Source: QHCA01 sp003244095 (GTDB taxonomy: Bacteria > Actinomycetota > Actinomycetes > Mycobacteriales > QHCA01). From it: a stretch of 64,000 nucleotides of DNA. Below are positions 26,028-33,815 of the stretch, piece by piece. The position numbers were made by a program, and so were the translations under genes. The DNA lies in the NCBI GenBank assembly GCA_038329965.1, contig JBBQNN010000014.1, forward strand, positions 4,913-68,912, given 5' to 3'. The notes below the pieces were generated by a model. That model saw nothing but the letters and a program-made list of their open reading frames with translations, was not told the origin of the DNA and made no database searches. The first letter of the stretch is position 1, and every line of letters begins with the position of its first letter.

Positions 26028-26537
26028 TCAGTTGGCGGGACGCTCCCAGAACTTTGTGCCGGCATGCTGGAAGTAGATCTCGAGGAACTCGCAGAGGTCC
26101 TGCGCGACGACGTCCCAGTCGGCACGGTCATCTAACGGCAGGGCGACGAGCACTTGGCCGACCTGGCCCTGACCGCCGGCGAGGACCAACAGATCCTGGT
26201 CCCCGATGAACTTCCCGATCACCAGATCGCCCGCCTGGTACGCGTCGGGGCGCTCATGCAGCTCCTCCGCGGTCCGCTGGGCGCTCGCCGTCGGTGACAG
26301 CAAGACCAACCCCCATTGGCCGTACTCGACATCCTCGAAGAGGTTGGCTTCACGGGTCGAGGCCCACGCGGCGAGGAGCTGCTCAGGAAGGCGGCGACCC
26401 GGCCATGCCTGCCGCACCTCGCTCACGGTTGCTGGGGGGTCCAAAGTCGACAATAGCTTGAACGGCGTGCTGCTCGAACCCTCAGGCGGGCTTGGCTGAT
26501 CACGAAAACGCTGCAAGGCACTGGCAACCGAGGACAT
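26028..26537 (-). CDS. SUKH (SMI1/KNR4)-like immunity protein
   Basis: This 169-residue protein has the look of the SUKH superfamily: LPEQLLAAWASTREANLF near residue 50, GQWGLVLLSPTAS, a central DAYQAGDLVIGKFIGDQDLLVLA (strand-rich core with the GDLxIGxFxGDxDLL pattern), and the end DLCEFLEIYFQHAGTKFWE. SUKH proteins often protect against toxins of the polymorphic or contact-dependent type. ATG at 26537 is chosen because GGAGGG precedes it by eight bases. It is the only gene between the two tRNA-Tyr att copies, and no toxin gene is seen near it. It could be an orphan immunity gene left by the lost element. Family assignment is by pattern. Confidence 0.62.
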   Translation of the reverse strand: MSSVASALQRFRDQPSPPEGSSSTPFKLLSTLDPPATVSEVRQAWPGRRLPEQLLAAWASTREANLFEDVEYGQWGLVLLSPTASAQRTAEELHERPDAYQAGDLVIGKFIGDQDLLVLAGGQGQVGQVLVALPLDDRADWDVVAQDLCEFLEIYFQHAGTKFWERPAN

Positions 26538-27039
26538 CAGTGATCCCTCCACGAAGCATCGAACTCTCGCAGCTGCAGTCGACCATCATGGCAGAGGTCA
26601 CGATCTTCCGTTTGTGAAGCACATCGGCGCAATTTTCATCCGTCATGGCGGCCAAAGGCCATCGGATCTCACTCGCTTGAAAGTTGCGTCCGGATGTGAT
26701 CAATGCTCGTCGGTCTCGGCTCGCCGTAGTGCGTCCTCGATCCGCTTGTGGGCTGCGCCCTCCTGCCCAGGGGAGGGGGAGGGGAGCCTTCGTCGCCAAC
26801 CCGCTGCCGCCCTTGCCGGACCTGACGCAATCCGAGCTTCCCGAGAGGCTCGATGCCGTCTTCGCAAGAGATGCTCACTGTTGATCTTGACGGCTTCGGG
26901 CGCCGTCCGTCGCCGAGGGCGCTGCGCTTCCGACCCGCCGCCCAGTCACGGTGGAACATGCGTGGAACGATCATGAGCGCCGGAAGGCTTGTGGCGACAT
27001 ATTGCCTGGTCAGGATGGGTAACGCAGGATGGCGCGGTT
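26538..27039. other. About 500 bases without a recognisable gene
   Basis: The stretch between the SUKH-like gene start and the tRNA-Tyr fragment has open frames on both strands but none with a family pattern, signal or clear ribosome site. Base composition is less GC-rich than in the flanks (for example 26560-26720). I looked for tyrosine-recombinase motifs (R...HxxR...Y) and did not find them. Confidence 0.5.
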
Positions 27040-27097
27040 GGTCTGTAAAACCGCCGGATCAGCCTACGTTGGTTCGAACCCAACACCTGCCACCCCC
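27040..27097 (+). repeat. Duplicated 3' part of tRNA-Tyr (att-like)
   Basis: This 58-base copy runs from the tRNA-Tyr anticodon stem to past CCACCCCC. It has one mismatch to the intact gene (A for C at position 19 of the repeat). It lacks the acceptor 5' half and D-arm, so it cannot be a tRNA gene. Confidence 0.85.
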
Positions 27098-27107
27098 AAA
27101 CGAAACA

Positions 27108-27139
27108 GCCCCTGACCAGCGGAAACTCGCCTCAGGGGC
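27108..27139 (+). terminator. Second copy of the tRNA-Tyr terminator
   Basis: Arms GCCCCTGA (27108-27115) and TCAGGGGC (27132-27139) mirror the hairpin behind the intact tRNA-Tyr. The loop has diverged. The homology beyond the att core suggests either a long att region or a plain duplication. Confidence 0.6.
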
Positions 27140-27319
27140 CGTTCTGGTCTCGGAGCCGTCTGCCCTGCCGTGCACCGCGCTTGATCGCAGCATCGGGCAT
27201 GCAGCGGGCATGACGGCGCAGCAGGTGACAGTCCTAGCGTGCGGCGCATGCTGGCCGTGCCGACCTGCGAGGCGGCGGCAAAGCGTGCGTTCCTGGCGCG
27301 ATCCGGTCCGCCTGATGGG

Positions 27320-28351
27320 TCAGTTTTCGCACAGTTCGGCAGTGCGCTCGAGGACGGCGCGTGCGGCGGTCTCGGATCGTCGGCCCAGTCCGCAGGCTGC
27401 CGCGATCGCAACACGGCGGCCGAGCAGGTCGTCAATAATCGTTCGGATCCTTCTTTGGTCATCCAGCGTCTGTGACTCATGCGCGAAACCCGCGGCGAAG
27501 CGGACGTCAGGAGGCAGGTGCAGGTCGCGCAGTGGTGCATAGAAGGCGGGGGCGAGGCTCGCGGGCTGGTCGGCCGCGGCGAAGGGCGCATGCATGAGGT
27601 CCAGGGCACGGCCCTCGGGCCAGGAATGCAGGATCGCGTTGGCGAGCAGGACGAGCGGTGAAACGTCCGTCATGGTGCCGTAGGCGCGGTTGTTCATGTC
27701 TCCGAGGCACAGGTGCACGGCAAAGCGGGTGCCATCGGCGGACGCTGCGGCCAGCCCGGTTACCGCTCGAGCCAGCACTCTCGCCAGCGCGGGCCGGGCC
27801 GCGGCGGGAGCTTTCGTAAGCAGCACGAGTTCAACGGGGACTTCGATCTGAAAGAGGGTGTCGGTGCCGGTGATGCTCTTGACATCGCGAATTTCGGCCA
27901 GCGTGCCCTCGGTGAATGCGCGGCGGTGCCGTAGTGCACCTACGGGTCCGAGGGTGAACATGGCTAGGTCGAGGTCACCGGGGACGCCTTCCTGGAAGAC
28001 CACGTCGGGCCGGCCGGCCGCCTCCCGGGCCCGCTCGAACTGCGGAAAGCTCTCTCGCACTGCCTCGACGTGGCCGAAGTCCAGCGAGGCGCCGTAGAGC
28101 CGGCGGCCCTTCCGGACACGGAACTGCGGTGTCTTGTCATAGTCGGACCAGTCCCCGGGCTTGCGAAGCTCAAGATCGGGATGGGTACGCAGGCCATCGA
28201 TGATCGGGATTATCCAGTTGCGCCGCACACCGGTCTCGCCGTCGGGCACCGAGCGAAGACACGGGCCGAGGATCTCCAAGGCGGTGGCCACTGCGGCGGC
28301 CGGCGTCGCGCCTGGCAAGCTCCCGACCAGATGGGCGTCACGTTCGGGCAC
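27320..28351 (-). CDS. MetE/UROD-like TIM-barrel protein
   Basis: This 343-residue protein resembles the C-terminal catalytic barrel of cobalamin-independent methionine synthase in stand-alone form. Visible segments are HLVGSLPGATPA at the start, RSVPDGETGVRRNWI, FRVRKGRRLYGASLDFGHV, QEGVPGDLDLA, LFQIEVPVELV, FAVHLCLGDMNNRAYG (where MetE has its His-Cys zinc pattern), and the C-terminal VAIAAACGLGRRS, matching the Cys-Gly-Leu segment of MetE. GTG at 28351 follows GGAGG by five bases. Such short MetE-like proteins may be core methyltransferases or have other one-carbon roles; the substrate is unknown. It is divergent from the LysE gene. Confidence 0.75.
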   Translation of the reverse strand: MPERDAHLVGSLPGATPAAAVATALEILGPCLRSVPDGETGVRRNWIIPIIDGLRTHPDLELRKPGDWSDYDKTPQFRVRKGRRLYGASLDFGHVEAVRESFPQFERAREAAGRPDVVFQEGVPGDLDLAMFTLGPVGALRHRRAFTEGTLAEIRDVKSITGTDTLFQIEVPVELVLLTKAPAAARPALARVLARAVTGLAAASADGTRFAVHLCLGDMNNRAYGTMTDVSPLVLLANAILHSWPEGRALDLMHAPFAAADQPASLAPAFYAPLRDLHLPPDVRFAAGFAHESQTLDDQRRIRTIIDDLLGRRVAIAAACGLGRRSETAARAVLERTAELCEN

Positions 28352-28571
28352 GGGTACCTCCAGCAGCTGATGGAGCGGTGGCCTCTGCGGCTCTGCTGGA
28401 TCACGTGGATCGGTACAGGGCCGCTGCGCGGTGGGCGCCAGGGTGACACCGTACTGGCTGGCCGCTGCACAGCCACTCTTGGCCTCGGACCCAGTTCGGC
28501 CCGCGGCCGAGGCGCGGGACTGCTGCTCGTGAGTGTTGCGCTTGCTCCACCTCATCCGCAGGATGGCGGGC

Positions 28572-29207
28572 ATGGTTGTTGATCCGCACCTGCTGGCGGT
28601 GTTCGTCGTGATCACCGCGATTGCGATGGTCGTGCCCGGGCCCGACATGTTGTTCGTGCTGGGGTGCGGCATGCGTGGCGGACCACGCGCCGGTCTGCTC
28701 GCGACCTGCGGGGTCGCCACCAGCGAGGCGATCCACGTGGCGTTGGCGGCGGCTGGCCTCACGGCCCTGTTCGTCGCGGTCCCCACCGCCTTTGCCGTCG
28801 TACGGCTGGTCGGTGCGGCGTACCTGATCTATCTCGGTGTTCAGGCCATCCGGCGGCGGGGCGGCCCCGACCTCGACGAGGCGCAGGTGCGGGTGGCCGG
28901 AATCAAGGGCCGGCAGGCGTTCGTACGCGGATTCGCCACGAACCTGCTCAACCCGAAAATGGTCACTTTCACGGTCGCGTTGCTGCCGCAGTTCGTCAGT
29001 CCGCAGTTCGGGCACGTGTGGGCCCAGTTCGCGGTTCTCGGCGTCGTACTGGTGGCCTTCGACTTCCTCGTCGACGGTACTGTGGGCATGCTCGGCGGCC
29101 GGATCGGCGACTGGCTGGGCCGTCGGCGCGCGGTGCGACGCGGTATCGATGTCACGGCAGGAGGGATCTTCATCGGGTTGGGCGTATGCCTCGCCGTCGA
29201 GAAGTGA
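28572..29207 (+). CDS. LysE/RhtB family amino-acid exporter
   Basis: This is a 211-residue inner-membrane exporter with the six-helix LysE pattern. The start VVDPHLLAVFVVITAIAMVVPGPDMLFVLGCGMRGG contains the family motif PGPDxL...RGGPRAGL. GVATSEAIHVALAAAGL, AAYLIYLGVQAIRRR and the intracellular FVRGFATNLLNPKMVTFTVALLPQFV follow. Length is normal. ATG at 28572 is chosen at the family start. A preceding in-frame ATG at 28563 is possible. The exported amino acid cannot be predicted. Confidence 0.92.
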   Translation: MVVDPHLLAVFVVITAIAMVVPGPDMLFVLGCGMRGGPRAGLLATCGVATSEAIHVALAAAGLTALFVAVPTAFAVVRLVGAAYLIYLGVQAIRRRGGPDLDEAQVRVAGIKGRQAFVRGFATNLLNPKMVTFTVALLPQFVSPQFGHVWAQFAVLGVVLVAFDFLVDGTVGMLGGRIGDWLGRRRAVRRGIDVTAGGIFIGLGVCLAVEK

Positions 29208-29771
29208 TCAGGAGCGGGCCTCCAGTACGGCGAGGTCCCGCTCGGCGAAGAGGCGGTGCTCCCACTCCTCGGTCACCACGGCTTGCAGGCAGCGGCGCAC
29301 GAGGTAGCTGCCGGCCTCCGGGTAGCCCGGGGGCGGGATCGGGTCGGTCGTGCCGGCCAGCACGGCATCGGTGAGTCCGGCCAGCACGTCGTGCACGACG
29401 GCCGCACGGTCGGCCCGTAGGGCGAGCACCTCGTGGAGGGTCGGCCGGGCGTCGAGGTCGCGGGGGACACCGGGCTCGTCGGGCATCTCCGTGTGAGGCA
29501 GGTCGAGGTGGTCGTACGGCGACGGGTCGCCGAGCATCGCCCGCTTCACCAGGCGTCCGTCGCGAAGGTGAGATGGCGGAGCGTCTCGACGAAGGACCAC
29601 TCACCGTCGACGCGCTCGTGGAGCAGCTCCGGCGTCAGCCGAGTCGAGGTCCACCAGAAGGGCGCCGCGGATCCTGACGCCCGTCAGGTCGACATCCTGG
29701 AAGCGGGAGCCGGCCAGGTCGGCGTGTTCGAAGCGGGACCCGCGCATGTCCCTTCCGGTGAACTCAGCCAT
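29208..29771 (-). pseudogene. Decayed pentapeptide-repeat/DinB-like protein gene
   Basis: The reading starts at ATG 29771 with pentapeptide-like repeats (GRDMRGSRFEHADLAGSRFQDVDLTG), then stops making sense near base 29650. A second frame gives LTPELLHERVDGEWSFVETLRHLTFATDAW, the start of a DinB-like four-helix domain. A third frame gives LVKRAMLGDPSPYDHLDLPHTEMPDEPG and continues to EEWEHRLFAERDLAVLEARS at 29208. The three pieces fit one actinobacterial protein type (pentapeptide head, DinB domain). At least two frame changes separate them, and the linker of about 60-70 residues appears deleted. The part at 29208-29600 still forms an open frame of about 130 codons, but it probably has no function. 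Confidence 0.65.
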
Positions 29772-29903
29772 CCGCGCAGCATGCCACCGATGGGCGTCAC
29801 TTCAGGTGTCAGCGGCGAGTTCGACGGGCCGGGAGCCGGCATCTCCGCATCGTAGGGCGCCGGGGCGGCCCGCCCCGGCGCTTCTGATCCGGTGCTGTAC
29901 GGA

Positions 29904-30452
29904 CTAGGCCACCGGTCCCTGCGGGGGGTGGTGTCGGGGGGGTAGGGCCTGCGGCGCTGGCGCGGGACCCCATCCCGGCTGGACCTGGGGGGTCTGCGGC
30001 GGCGGCCCATAGCCTGGCGGCGGGGGGGCATAGGCAGCGGGCGGCGGCCCATAGGCAGGGGGCGGGGGACCGTAGCCGGGCGGCGGGCCATAGCCGGCTT
30101 GGGGCGCCCCGGTCGTCGCGGACAGCGGCGAACGGCCTGATGGCGCCAGAGCACGGAGCTTCAGCCAGACGACGAGGTTCAGGATCAGGGTGAGGGGGGT
30201 CATCACGAAAAACGAGATCACTCCCCACCACCCGAACAGCAACGTCCGGCCGGTCATGCGCTTGACGGCCGCCATCCCGTGCTCCCGGCAGAACGGACCC
30301 TTCAGCGTGACCATCTGCATCAGGATGATCATCCCGTGGTGCTCGTGGACGGTGGCCTTCACCGCCGGCGTCGCCCCGCACAACCGGCACGCGAGTTCGC
30401 GTGTAGCGGGCGGACCGTAGGGCTGCTGATAAGGCTCGGGCAGGTTGCTCAT
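29904..30452 (-). CDS. Membrane protein with Cys motif and Pro-rich tail
   Basis: This 182-residue protein has no name that I know. The N-terminus has YQQPYGPPAT and then CRLCGATPA with a second Cys/His pair in GPFCREHGM, possibly a small zinc ribbon. One or two hydrophobic segments follow (TLLFGWWGVISFFVMTPLTLILNLVVWLKL, residues 68-97). The last 75 residues are a Pro-Gly-Tyr tail with units such as YGPPP. Such layouts are frequent in actinobacterial envelope proteins. ATG at 30452 opens the gene. It is alone, facing the tRNA genes. Confidence 0.7.
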   Translation of the reverse strand: MSNLPEPYQQPYGPPATRELACRLCGATPAVKATVHEHHGMIILMQMVTLKGPFCREHGMAAVKRMTGRTLLFGWWGVISFFVMTPLTLILNLVVWLKLRALAPSGRSPLSATTGAPQAGYGPPPGYGPPPPAYGPPPAAYAPPPPGYGPPPQTPQVQPGWGPAPAPQALPPRHHPPQGPVA

Positions 30453-30700
30453 GGATGCGGCACTCCTGACTCGGCGACGATGCCGCAGAGCGTACGGATC
30501 ACACCCTTATGTGGCGAACCCGGTCTGTGACAGGTGTTGCCGTCCGGGTCGAGGAACCACGCGATCCCCGCCGCCCCCGGGCGCCGGCTGCGACCCCGAC
30601 GAATGCCACCAGGGCACTGGATTGCAGCATCGACCCTCCCGGTCGTGGCCGGTTGCGGTTTCGCCCGCGCGACGTCGTTGGGTACGCTGACCGGGCTCCA

Positions 30701-30773
30701 GCCCCCTTAGCTCAGACGGCAGAGCGTCTCCATGGTAAGGAGAAGGTCTACGGTTCGATTCCGTAAGGGGGCT
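30701..30773 (+). tRNA. tRNA-Thr (GGT)
   Basis: The acceptor arm GCCCCCT pairs with AGGGGGC. The anticodon stem TCTCC/GGAGA holds the loop ATGGTAA with anticodon GGT. The T-arm is ACGGTTCGATTCCGT. It lies 27 bases before tRNA-Met. Confidence 0.93.
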
Positions 30774-30800
30774 CGACCACCGGCCCACCGGCCGGTGCGC

Positions 30801-30874
30801 GGCGGTGTAGCTCAGCCAGGCAGAGCAAGCGGCTCATAATCGCTGTGTCGCCGGTTCAAATCCGGCCACCGCTA
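30801..30874 (+). tRNA. tRNA-Met (CAT)
   Basis: The acceptor GGCGGTG pairs with CACCGCT (one G-T pair). The anticodon stem AGCGG/TCGCT holds the loop CTCATAA with anticodon CAT. The first base pair is of elongator type. A tRNA-Ile with modified CAT cannot be excluded from sequence alone. Confidence 0.9.
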
Positions 30875-30974
30875 CGTCGTGCTCGTGGTGACCGCTCACT
30901 GCGTTCGCCCTGATGGACACGCTGAGCTACCCTGAAATCCCTGTCGGTCCCCAAACAGTACGAAAGAGGCACGC

Positions 30975-31139
30975 GTGGCAGCCACCGATGTCCGTCCCAA
31001 GATCACGATGGCCTGCAACGTGTGCAAGCACCGCAACTACATCACCCGCAAGAACCGCCGCAACGATCCTGACCGGATGGAGCTGAAGAAGTTCTGCCCG
31101 AACTGCCGAGAGCACACCGCTCACCGCGAGACGCGCTGA
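30975..31139 (+). CDS. rpmG: 50S ribosomal protein L33
   Basis: This is a 54-residue ribosomal protein starting with GTG at 30975, after GAAAGAGG. The sequence begins MAATDVRPKITMACNVCKH and ends KKFCPNCREHTAHRETR. The CxxC...CxxC zinc ribbon is intact, so this is the zinc-containing (C+) form. The order rpmG then had genes is shared with mycobacteria and Streptomyces. Confidence 0.95.
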   Translation: MAATDVRPKITMACNVCKHRNYITRKNRRNDPDRMELKKFCPNCREHTAHRETR

Positions 31140-31188
31140 GCCTGTTGCCCGGCGTCTGTCGCTGCCGACTCGATCTGGGGTGTTGCTG

Positions 31189-32925
31189 ATGCCGGACGAC
31201 CCGTACGGCCCGCGCGTCGACGACCCCTGGGTGCCCGACGACCCCTACTCGACCGGCAGCGACTCCTCCCTGTCCACCGAGGCCGTGGAGCCCAAGGTCG
31301 ACAGCGAGCCGTTCTGGCGCTCGGAGTCCTGGTTGCTCGAGCCGCTGGCCGACGACCCGGCTCCGCCCGCCAACACCAGCTTCGACTGGGGTAGCGGCGC
31401 CGACAGCGATGCCGAGCTACCCACCGCCTACGACAGCCCGGCGACCTGGGATACCTCCCCGGCGTGGGAGAGCCCGGCATGGGACACCAACTCCATGTGG
31501 GAGACCACGACTCCGGTCGAGACACCGCCTCCGTACGACACGGGCGCCTACGACGTTTCGACCGGCAGCTACGCCACGACGCCCGGTTTCGAGACAACCG
31601 CCTACGACAGCTCCAGCGCCTACGACACCCCCGATGCCTATGACGCGCCGACGTCCTACGTGTCGAGCGAGGAGCCCGACCCTGCTCCGGTCGCAGGGGC
31701 CGAGGTCGGCTACGAGCCGCCGGTGGCCTACGACACCAGCGCGGCATTCGAGCCGACCGCGGCCTATGACCCTCCGGCCGAGATCGATTGGGACGCGCTC
31801 GGCAAGGACGACGTCGAGCCGGTCAACTGGAGCGACCTGTACAACCCTGACGGCGCCGAGAGTTGGGCGTCGTCCCTACCCGACGCCGACGAGTCGGCGC
31901 CCGCCGACGCCGAGGAGCCGCCGGCCACCGCCCACCCGTCGCTCCCGCGGGACAATCCGCACCACGAAAAGGGCCTCGACCCCCGCGCGGTGTCGACCAA
32001 CGCGACCGACTTCGCGGCGCAGAAGACCTCGACCAGCAACGACGAGCCGCCGACCGCGGGGCTGCCATCCTTCGTCTACCGCTTCACCGGCGGCCATGTC
32101 CGGATGAAGCCCACCAAGGAAGAGCAGGTGCGCCGCCGGTACGAGGACGAGATCCGGCACAGCATCGCGGGGCTGCGCCAGATCACCTTCACCAATCCCA
32201 AGGGCGGCAGCGGCAAGACCACGGCGGCCCTGCTCACCAGCATGACCCTGGGCCAGTTGCGCGGCGGCTACATCCTGGCCTGGGACAACAACGAGACGCA
32301 GGGCACGCTGGGTGTCCGGGCCCGGCCGGACCACCACGCCAACACCGTGCGCGACCTCATCGCCGACCTGCCTTCGTTCTCCGGCCCGGTGCCCGGGCGG
32401 GTCGGCGACCTGGCCAAGTACATCCGTTCGCAGGGCAACGCGATGTACGACGTGCTCGCCTCCGACGAGCAGGCCACCGCCGGGGAGATGATGACGGCCG
32501 CGGCCTTCCAGGCGGTCCGCGAAGTGGTGGGGCGTTTCTACAAGCTGATCTGCGTCGACACGGGCAACAACGTGCGGGCGGCCAATTGGGCTGCCGCGAT
32601 CGACAGCACCGACCAGCTCGTGGTGACCTCCAGCGTGCGGTGGGAGTCGGCCTACAGCGCGTCGCGGATGCTGGACTACCTCGAGCAGTCCGGCCGCGGT
32701 GACCTGGTGGCCAACGCGGTGACGGTGCTGACCATGCCCCGGTCCATCAAGGGCCTCAACCTGCCGCAGGTCGAGACCCACTTCGGCGTGCGCACCCGCG
32801 AGGTGCTGCACGCCCCGTTCGACCCGCAGCTGGACAACGGCGACCAGATCCGCATGTCGCGGCTGTCCGACGAGACCCGCCAGGCCTGGATGGAGATTGC
32901 CGCGGCGATCACGCGCGGGCTCTGA
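31189..32925 (+). CDS. MinD/ParA-like ATPase with long acidic Tyr-Asp-rich N-terminus
   Basis: This protein has about 578 residues. The first 300 are disordered and acidic, with an array of Ala-Tyr-Asp units (AYDSS, AYDTP, AYDAP, AYDTS, AYDPP; about residues 80-200). The C-terminal 260 form a P-loop ATPase of the MinD/ParA type: deviant Walker A FTNPKGGSGKTTAALLTS near residue 337, an ILAWDNNETQGTLG switch, and VDTGNNVRAANW. It is like the chromosome-partitioning-type ATPases near actinobacterial secretion or division loci. ATG at 31189 (spaced after GGGG) is preferred to GTG at 31180. The hadA gene follows after three bases. Its partner is unknown. Confidence 0.8.
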   Translation: MPDDPYGPRVDDPWVPDDPYSTGSDSSLSTEAVEPKVDSEPFWRSESWLLEPLADDPAPPANTSFDWGSGADSDAELPTAYDSPATWDTSPAWESPAWDTNSMWETTTPVETPPPYDTGAYDVSTGSYATTPGFETTAYDSSSAYDTPDAYDAPTSYVSSEEPDPAPVAGAEVGYEPPVAYDTSAAFEPTAAYDPPAEIDWDALGKDDVEPVNWSDLYNPDGAESWASSLPDADESAPADAEEPPATAHPSLPRDNPHHEKGLDPRAVSTNATDFAAQKTSTSNDEPPTAGLPSFVYRFTGGHVRMKPTKEEQVRRRYEDEIRHSIAGLRQITFTNPKGGSGKTTAALLTSMTLGQLRGGYILAWDNNETQGTLGVRARPDHHANTVRDLIADLPSFSGPVPGRVGDLAKYIRSQGNAMYDVLASDEQATAGEMMTAAAFQAVREVVGRFYKLICVDTGNNVRAANWAAAIDSTDQLVVTSSVRWESAYSASRMLDYLEQSGRGDLVANAVTVLTMPRSIKGLNLPQVETHFGVRTREVLHAPFDPQLDNGDQIRMSRLSDETRQAWMEIAAAITRGL

Positions 32926-32928
32926 CCG

Positions 32929-33387
32929 ATGCCCCTCGACCCGTCCTTCATCGGCAAGGTGTACCCGCCGACCGAGCCGTACGAGGTCGGCCGGGAGAAG
33001 ATCCGGGAGTTCGCCGAGGCGATCGGCGACACCAACCCGGCCTACCGCGACCGCTCGGTGGCCCAGGCCCTCGGCCATCCCGACGTCGTCGCTCCGCCGA
33101 CCTTCCCGATCGTCCTGTCGAGCCGGGCTGCCGCGCAGGTCGTCCTCGACCCGCAGCTGGGCCTGGACTACACCCGCGTCGTCCACGGCGAGCAGCACTT
33201 CCGCTACAGCCGCCCGGTCCGCGCCGGCGACGTCCTGACCGTCACCGTGATCGTCGACGACATCCGCTCGGCGGCCGGCAACGACATCATCACCACCCGT
33301 GGCGAGATCTCCACCGTCTCCGGTGAGCACGTGGTGACGGCGCTGTCGACCCTGGTGGCTCGCGCCCCGGCGCCGGTGGGCGCCTGA
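32929..33387 (+). CDS. hadA: MaoC-like (3R)-hydroxyacyl-ACP dehydratase subunit HadA
   Basis: This is a 152-residue hot-dog-fold protein. The start DPSFIGKVYPPTEPYEVGREKIREFAEAIGDTNPAYRD and the later VVHGEQHFRYSRPVRAGDVLTVTV match HadA of mycobacteria, the structural subunit of the FAS-II dehydratase HadAB. The stop overlaps hadB by one base. In M. tuberculosis this enzyme works in mycolate elongation. Related pairs occur in actinobacteria without mycolates, so the substrate here is open. No hadC is present. Confidence 0.9.
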   Translation: MPLDPSFIGKVYPPTEPYEVGREKIREFAEAIGDTNPAYRDRSVAQALGHPDVVAPPTFPIVLSSRAAAQVVLDPQLGLDYTRVVHGEQHFRYSRPVRAGDVLTVTVIVDDIRSAAGNDIITTRGEISTVSGEHVVTALSTLVARAPAPVGA

Positions 33388-33815
33388 TGACCCCTCAGGT
33401 GCGATACGCCGACGTCGAGGTCGGTACCGAGCTGCCGGCTCAGACCTTCCCGATCGAGCGGGCCGATCTCGTCATGTACGCCGGGGCGTCCGGGGACTTC
33501 AACGTCATCCACTGGAACGAACGCGTCGCCACCTCGGTCGGGCTGCCCGACGTGATCGCGCACGGCATGTTCACGATGGCGCAGGCCGGCCGGGTGATCA
33601 CCGACTGGGTGGGCGACCCGGGAGCCGTCCTGGAGTACGGCGTGCGCTTCACCAGGCCCGTCGTCGTGCCCGACGACGGGCGGGGTGCCCTCCTCGCGGT
33701 CTCCGGCGTCGTGACGGCGAAGGGCGACGACAACGTGGTGGTGGTCGAGCTGACCGCGCGCAGCGGCGAGGCGAAGGTGCTGGCTAAATCGCGGGCGCGG
33801 GTCCGCCTCGGGTGA
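33387..33815 (+). CDS. hadB: MaoC-like (3R)-hydroxyacyl-ACP dehydratase subunit HadB
   Basis: This 142-residue catalytic subunit has the hydratase-2 motif ASGDFNVIHWNERVATSVGLPDVIAHGMFTMA, with the catalytic Asp and His at about residues 36 and 41. Hot-dog strands follow (VLEYGVRFTRPVVVPD). ATG at 33387 overlaps the hadA stop, so the pair is translated together. The gene after it starts within its last four bases. Confidence 0.92.
   Translation: MTPQVRYADVEVGTELPAQTFPIERADLVMYAGASGDFNVIHWNERVATSVGLPDVIAHGMFTMAQAGRVITDWVGDPGAVLEYGVRFTRPVVVPDDGRGALLAVSGVVTAKGDDNVVVVELTARSGEAKVLAKSRARVRLG

Larger units (their letters stand above)
25674..27097. mobile_element. Relic integrative element at tRNA-Tyr (att-flanked, no integrase)
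   Basis: A 58-base direct repeat (25674-25731 and 27040-27097, one mismatch) starts in the tRNA-Tyr anticodon stem and runs past the tRNA 3' end. This is the usual outcome when an element integrates into a tRNA gene, leaving the tRNA whole at one end and a 3' copy at the other. The interval of 1366 bases holds one SUKH-like gene and about 500 bases without a recognisable gene. It looks lower in GC than its flanks. No integrase, excisionase or replication gene is present, so it should be a deletion remnant. In S. coelicolor the element SLP1 uses a tRNA-Tyr gene as its integration site (established). Confidence 0.6.

Noticed and set aside
25277..26209. A 310-codon plus-strand open frame running through tRNA-Tyr
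   Set aside because: It crosses a tRNA gene and a terminator, is antisense to yajQ at its start, and shows no protein pattern.
26538..27039. Possible integrase remnant in the att-flanked interval
   Set aside because: No tyrosine- or serine-recombinase motif could be read in any frame.
27040..27097. A second tRNA-Tyr gene
   Set aside because: Only the 3' part is present. The acceptor 5' strand and D-arm are missing.
26853..27542. A 229-codon plus-strand frame across the tRNA-Tyr fragment
   Set aside because: Part of it is the duplicated tRNA sequence and part is antisense to the MetE-like gene. No coding evidence.
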